Below are positions 21,574-24,862 of a stretch of DNA of 24,862 nt, piece by piece. Position numbers and translations under genes: made by a program. The stretch is from a virus: IMG/VR virus record IMGVR_UViG_3300035698_017715, positions 1 to 24,862 of that record. One strand, 5' to 3'. The notes under the pieces were generated by a model. That model ran no database searches. It saw only the letters and a program-made list of their open reading frames with translations, and was not told the origin of the DNA. Each line of letters starts with the position of its first letter. The first letter of the stretch is position 1.

Positions 21574-22886
21574 CTCCAAATGGCATCGAGCCTAAGGAGC
21601 TACACGAAGCAGCTAAAACAGAAACTAAGCAGATTGTTGAAGGTGGTGTAGACAACGTAGCGAGATTGCACAAGCTCTTCGATACAGAATGGGCAGAAAA
21701 ACCTGTCACCGCATTTATCGATATTGCAAAATCTAGCATACCTGGCAATATGATGTCAAAATTGGAAAGCGGAGATTTGACAGAGGACGAAGCAAAGAAA
21801 GTATTCAGTTACGTAAATCGTCTATATCGAACGAATGAGCGAAAGTTGATCGATGAAGGATCACAAGATTTTCTATCCATATTTGAATCGATGCGAGTGA
21901 CGGAAGCTGCAGTACAAGATTGGGTTACGTCAAAAATCAATTCTGAGCTAGTATCACTTGGTGTAGCGCAGGAGAATTGGGCTTCGATTGAAGATGCAAT
22001 CTTTTCTGCTCTGCTTAGCGGTAAAGTTGGTGACGGCACCACTTCAGACGAGACATCTGCAGCTATATCAGATATGGTGAATCAATTGGCACCTGTCCAA
22101 GTATCGGCTACGGTTGTGGCTACAGCAGGTTCTGATGACACCGCACAAGCAATACCAACAGCCGATGTGGGGATTCAGTCTCCTGATAGTGTAGTTGCTG
22201 TAGAACCGTCTGATGATTTTGAGCCAGAACCTGACGATGAGCCTGGGGACATGGCACCGGAAGACGATGACGAGCCTGGAGACATGGGACCTGAGGACAT
22301 GGGACCTGAGGACGGGCCTGAGGACATGGGACCTGAGGACATGGGACCTGAGGACGAGCCTGAGGACATGGGACCTGAGGACGGGCCTGAAGATGACGAC
22401 GATGAAATAGATCTCGATTCTCTCATCGCTTCTTTGAAATCTGAAAGCGAACAACGCATCGAGCGTAAAGAGGAAGAGCCACGTACAGAGCCAGATGGCG
22501 AATACGGCGAAGAGCACGATGCTGATCTTGACGCTGAAGCAGAAGTATTGAAAATGGTCAAAGCTCACGATGCAGATCAGCAAATAGATCAAGACAAAGC
22601 AGATAAGAGCTCAGATATGTTTGTTAAAGATTTGAAGAAACGCGCTTATCCAAAAACAGAAACTTTCAAACCAGGGAGTTTGGTGCTTGTGAAAATTGGA
22701 GATATGCTTAAAGAAGGTACTGTGATAGATACTGATGCTCGCTTTGTTGATGTACAAGTTGATGGTGAGCTTGAAGTAATACCCGCAGCGCTTGTAACCA
22801 AGATGGATTTTGATGAGTCTATTCTTGATGAATTGAATACGGATAACATTGAATCGATAGTCGATCGACTTGCTAGGGAAATATAA
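21561..22886 (+). CDS. Large protein with central acidic repeat and C-terminal SH3/KOW-like region
   Basis: 441 residues with AAGGGG just before ATG 21561. The N-terminal ~170 are helical (DVARLHKLF-like segments, then KVFSYVNRLYRTNERKLIDE). Residues about 224-278 are an acidic repeat built from GPEDM/GPED units. Next is a charged helical linker, and then residues about 369-415 (PGSLVLVKIGDMLKEGTVID and on) read like an SH3/KOW beta-barrel. No enzyme motif is seen. A scaffold, head-internal or adaptor protein would fit this plan: a helical domain, a flexible acidic spacer and a small barrel. The name is not established. Confidence 0.65.
   Translation: MAILAPNGIEPKELHEAAKTETKQIVEGGVDNVARLHKLFDTEWAEKPVTAFIDIAKSSIPGNMMSKLESGDLTEDEAKKVFSYVNRLYRTNERKLIDEGSQDFLSIFESMRVTEAAVQDWVTSKINSELVSLGVAQENWASIEDAIFSALLSGKVGDGTTSDETSAAISDMVNQLAPVQVSATVVATAGSDDTAQAIPTADVGIQSPDSVVAVEPSDDFEPEPDDEPGDMAPEDDDEPGDMGPEDMGPEDGPEDMGPEDMGPEDEPEDMGPEDGPEDDDDEIDLDSLIASLKSESEQRIERKEEEPRTEPDGEYGEEHDADLDAEAEVLKMVKAHDADQQIDQDKADKSSDMFVKDLKKRAYPKTETFKPGSLVLVKIGDMLKEGTVIDTDARFVDVQVDGELEVIPAALVTKMDFDESILDELNTDNIESIVDRLAREI
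22232..22392 (+). repeat. Degenerate 12/15-base coding repeat (acidic GPED units)
   Basis: The region is built from GGACCTGAGGAC-type units with or without an extra ATG codon, encoding GPED and GPEDM alternations after two DEPGDM units. Units keep the frame, so copy number could vary without breaking the protein. The opposite strand is also open here, only because of the repeat. Confidence 0.85.
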
Positions 22887-22900
22887 CGAAAGGGTTGGCC

Positions 22901-23254
22901 ATGCTTGCTACATTAACAGACGTTCTTGACGTACCAGTTTCTTTGGATACTATTCTGCAGATTCGTGAAACAAATTCATACCAGCGTACATTGTTTTTCC
23001 AAAATCTGACAGCAAGTGCACTCGCAGCGCAGATAGAAGAATCTGGCGATGGCGGTGGTACGTGGACACTAATCGATACTTCTTTCGCAATCGGTATAGC
23101 AGGTTCGGGAAGTGATGTTGTAATAAAGAATATAAGTTCCACAAATATTCTTCGAGTTAGAGCATCAGGTGGCGGAAATGATAGAGATATGTACGTCGGA
23201 TTTTCACGCATGTACTTGGATGCAAATCACATCTGGTCTTCGCCGTTGGTGTAA
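22901..23254 (+). CDS. Probable virion beta-sandwich protein (117 aa)
   Basis: ATG 22901 has GAAAGGG six bases upstream and is preferred over TTG 22895. The protein is mostly beta-stranded with turns ESGDGGGTWT (47-56) and ASGGGNDRD (88-96). The first resembles QDSIDGTTWT of the 11389-11799 protein, at a comparable place between strands, and both are of similar length, so a shared fold or distant paralogy is plausible. It lacks a signal peptide and membrane segments. The likely role is a decoration or tail component, inferred from composition and neighbours. Confidence 0.6.
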   Translation: MLATLTDVLDVPVSLDTILQIRETNSYQRTLFFQNLTASALAAQIEESGDGGGTWTLIDTSFAIGIAGSGSDVVIKNISSTNILRVRASGGGNDRDMYVGFSRMYLDANHIWSSPLV

Positions 23255-23266
23255 GGATAGCTAAAA

Positions 23267-23950
23267 ATGGAAACAACAAAAAGAAGCATGCGTGACCAAC
23301 GGAAGCTTAGAATTCAGGAATTAGGCGTCGGCCTCCCTGAATGGATATACAAAGCTCACATCGCTAAGCCAGAATCAAAACAAGACATTTTACCCGATCG
23401 TGCTAGTCCAGATTCAATTGTTTGGAAAAAAGGTACTTGGGTAGACGGCGTTTGGAAGATTGGTCATTGGAAAAACGGCACTTGGATAAATGGTATATGG
23501 GAGAACGGTCTTTGGGAAAATGGCATTTGGGAGGACGGTCTTTGGGTAACTGGTGCTTGGAAAGATGGTAAGTGGGAAGACGGTGTTTGGAAAAATGGTC
23601 GTTGGAGTGATGGTACTTGGGGAGGCGGCGTTTGGGATCAAGGTTCTTGGTTTGATGGTACTTGGGATGAAGGGGATTGGAATCATGGTATTTGGCATGA
23701 TGGTGTTTGGAATGATGGTACTTGGAAAGACGGTACTTGGAAAGACGGCACTTGGTATAATGGTACTTGGGAGAAAGGTAGAATTTGGGATTCGAGCCTT
23801 AACAAGCTGGTCTTTTCCAAAGTCTCCCCCGCAGAATATTTTGCCGGAAAACAAGAATCTCTCAATTCAAAGACTTCGGCTTTAATTGAACGAGCAATTG
23901 ACAAAATGCTAAAGGAAAAGGATTATGAACGTAACAGTGACGTCAGCTGA
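23267..23950 (+). CDS. Trp-Gly pentad repeat protein A
   Basis: 227 residues. A charged N-terminal ~51 residues (with LPEWIYKAH) leads into 24 consecutive five-residue units of the form x-W-x-x-G (residues about 52-171). Typical units are TWKDG, VWKNG and IWENG. The fixed five-residue Trp/Gly period suggests a regular beta-solenoid or stacked-aromatic structure, possibly binding glycans. The C-terminus carries SPAEYFAGKQE and then LIERAIDKMLKEKD, elements shared respectively with the second repeat protein and with the intervening gene. It overlaps the next gene by 26 bases. I know no established function for this repeat; a tail or fibre component is a guess. Confidence 0.7.
   Translation: METTKRSMRDQRKLRIQELGVGLPEWIYKAHIAKPESKQDILPDRASPDSIVWKKGTWVDGVWKIGHWKNGTWINGIWENGLWENGIWEDGLWVTGAWKDGKWEDGVWKNGRWSDGTWGGGVWDQGSWFDGTWDEGDWNHGIWHDGVWNDGTWKDGTWKDGTWYNGTWEKGRIWDSSLNKLVFSKVSPAEYFAGKQESLNSKTSALIERAIDKMLKEKDYERNSDVS
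23420..23779 (+). repeat. Tandem 15-base repeat, 24 units (xWxxG)
   Basis: Every 15 bases carry TGG for Trp, and a GGN Gly codon closes each unit, often as GGTACTTGGAAAGAC. Units are variable between copies, so the array looks old and under selection at the protein level. The antisense strand is open throughout only because of the repeat. Confidence 0.9.
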
Positions 23951-24269
23951 GATTGAGCAATTGAAATCAATTCAAGTAAATATGGATGCTTTGTGGTCTA
24001 AGTACAAAGTAGAAGAAGATGTATCACGTAAATGGTTTATTAATTTTCTTCGATCTCATCCTAATATCGATAACGCATTAGGTGGTAAAAAAAATCAACC
24101 GTCTGCTTTTTTGAGAAAATTAAGTATGTTTCCAGGTGATCTTACTGCACATAGGTATGCAAAAGAAGCCGAAAATATTTTGAATATAATTCCTGGTAGC
24201 GATGAATCCACGCATAGAACAAGTGACCTGATTGAAAGAGCGATTGACAAAGTATTGAAGGATAGCTAA
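23925..24269 (+). CDS. Small helical protein between the repeat genes (114 aa)
   Basis: ATG 23925 has AAGGA nearby and overlaps the preceding gene by 26 bases. The protein is helical (TSAEIEQLKSIQVNMDALWS, then VSRKWFINFLRSHPNID). It ends SDLIERAIDKVLKDS, nearly the same as the C-terminal SALIERAIDKMLKEKD of repeat protein A. This shared tail suggests a common binding partner or targeting signal. It contains no Trp-Gly units. Function unknown. Confidence 0.65.
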   Translation: MNVTVTSAEIEQLKSIQVNMDALWSKYKVEEDVSRKWFINFLRSHPNIDNALGGKKNQPSAFLRKLSMFPGDLTAHRYAKEAENILNIIPGSDESTHRTSDLIERAIDKVLKDS

Positions 24270-24270
24270 C

Positions 24271-24862
24271 ATGCCGACAAACAAAGAACTTCCAGCTTGG
24301 GTCACCGCAGCAGAAACACAACAAGTAGAATTTAGATATACAAATAAAGGTGTTTTTGTATGGGAAAATGGTACTTGGGAAAATGGTGTTTGGAAAGATG
24401 GTGTTTGGGATTATGGTACCTGGTACAAAGGTACTTGGAAAGATGGTGTTTGGAATAACGGTTGGTGGAACGATGGGACATGGACAACAGGATGGTGGAA
24501 AAACGGTCAGTGGCACGGCGGCACTTGGGGTGGCGGTCTTTGGAGAGACGGTCAGTGGAAAGATGGTGTTTGGAATCAAGGTTCTTGGGAGGGTGGTACT
24601 TGGGAGGGCGGTACTTGGCATGTAGGTATCTGGGATGACGGTGTTTGGCGGGATGGTGTTTGGAAGAATGGTGTTTGGAAAGGGGGGCTTTGGGAACGCG
24701 GTACTTGGGAGGCTGGTGAGTGGCAGGGTGGTACGTGGAAAAAGGGCAAAATCTACGATCCAGACAAAAACGGTAATTTCAAGCCTGATTGGGAATGGGA
24801 AGGTAATTATGTCCATTCCCCCATCTCCCCCAAAGAATACTTTGCCGGAAAACAAGAAGCTC
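24271..24862 (+). CDS. Trp-Gly pentad repeat protein B (truncated by window end)
   Basis: ATG 24271 begins a frame that runs past the right edge. After 29 residues (starting MPTNKELPAWVTAAE) come 26 x-W-x-x-G units (bases 24358-24747). A non-repeat segment follows (IYDPDKNGNFKPDWEWEGNY), then SPISPKEYFAGKQE, nearly identical to the post-repeat motif of protein A. A shared LIERAIDK tail may therefore follow beyond the window. The gene appears to be a diverged tandem duplicate of 23267-23950, with the small helical gene between. Confidence 0.75.
   Translation, partial: MPTNKELPAWVTAAETQQVEFRYTNKGVFVWENGTWENGVWKDGVWDYGTWYKGTWKDGVWNNGWWNDGTWTTGWWKNGQWHGGTWGGGLWRDGQWKDGVWNQGSWEGGTWEGGTWHVGIWDDGVWRDGVWKNGVWKGGLWERGTWEAGEWQGGTWKKGKIYDPDKNGNFKPDWEWEGNYVHSPISPKEYFAGKQEA
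24358..24747 (+). repeat. Tandem 15-base repeat, 26 units (xWxxG)
   Basis: Same unit logic as 23420-23779, with more W-W and G-G variants (WWNDG, WEGG-type). Copies differ from one another and from the first array, so the two arrays diverged after duplication or are maintained independently. Confidence 0.9.

Noticed and set aside
22068-22592. Long antisense open frames over the acidic repeat
   Set aside because: Products of the repeat and codon bias of the sense gene, with low-complexity Ser/Gly/Pro or Arg/Leu/Val sequence and no ribosome-binding context.
23414-23854. Antisense open frames over the Trp-Gly repeats (also at 24142-24855)
   Set aside because: TGG and GGN codons leave the reverse frames free of stops; the predicted Pro/Thr/Ile-rich products simply mirror the repeat.
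1-24862. tRNA genes, insertion sequences, integrase or a diversity-generating retroelement
   Set aside because: I found no cloverleaf-like segment, transposase or integrase motifs, reverse transcriptase or template/variable repeat pair on reading; a dedicated scan could still find a weak tRNA.

Overview
The window reads as part of the genome of a tailed double-stranded DNA bacteriophage (or a prophage). Every gene I can support lies on the + strand, genes are packed with short gaps or ATGA/GTGA/TAATG overlaps, and a large terminase subunit is followed by a portal protein. The DNA is mostly AT-rich. The host is probably a Gram-negative bacterium, because the phage encodes Sec signal peptides and a lipobox lipoprotein. 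Phrases in the fibre genes (GTPVYAESDPVWS, TDELPEGLTNFYFTDA) are familiar from phage fibres and from environmental bacterial surface proteins. I cannot name the host.

Layout. (1) 1-5318: small accessory genes, including a UDP-glucuronate 4-epimerase-like enzyme, a small nucleotidyltransferase-fold protein, several zinc-ribbon micro-proteins (one with a non-ATG start, 3771-3944) and small membrane proteins. (2) 5320-5387: a large perfect inverted repeat separates this block from the packaging genes. (3) 5398-10404: a small unknown protein, a two-C2H2-finger protein in the usual small-terminase position, the terminase large subunit, a candidate sigma70-type promoter and the portal. (4) 10397-11235: three small genes, one a degenerate HIT-like protein. 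(5) 11236-11970: an isolated, relatively GC-rich gene, bracketed by a solitary CRISPR-repeat-like hairpin in its leader and a strong stem-loop after its stop. (6) 11973-17314: fibre-like and surface proteins, most with N-terminal export signals, including a Kelch-type propeller and a lipoprotein that may be a glycoside hydrolase. (7) 17322-21391: coiled-coil/membrane protein, a second nucleotidyltransferase-like protein, structural candidates, a gene apparently split at an A8 run, a KTSC-domain protein and two holin-like membrane proteins. (8) 21421-24862: an acidic-repeat protein, a beta-sandwich candidate, and two genes made mostly of Trp-Gly pentad repeats, the second running off the window end.

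The terminase and portal would package DNA into the procapsid, the fibre-like proteins would contact the host, and the holin-like and exported proteins may act in lysis or in changing the host surface. No major capsid protein, head protease or tape measure protein is recognisable here. The observations most worth following are the lone type I-C-like CRISPR repeat at 11329-11358 (candidate RNA anti-CRISPR or Cas-responsive leader), the A8 frameshift at 19854-19861, the paired Trp-Gly repeat proteins with shared C-terminal tags, and the C2H2-finger protein next to the terminase.
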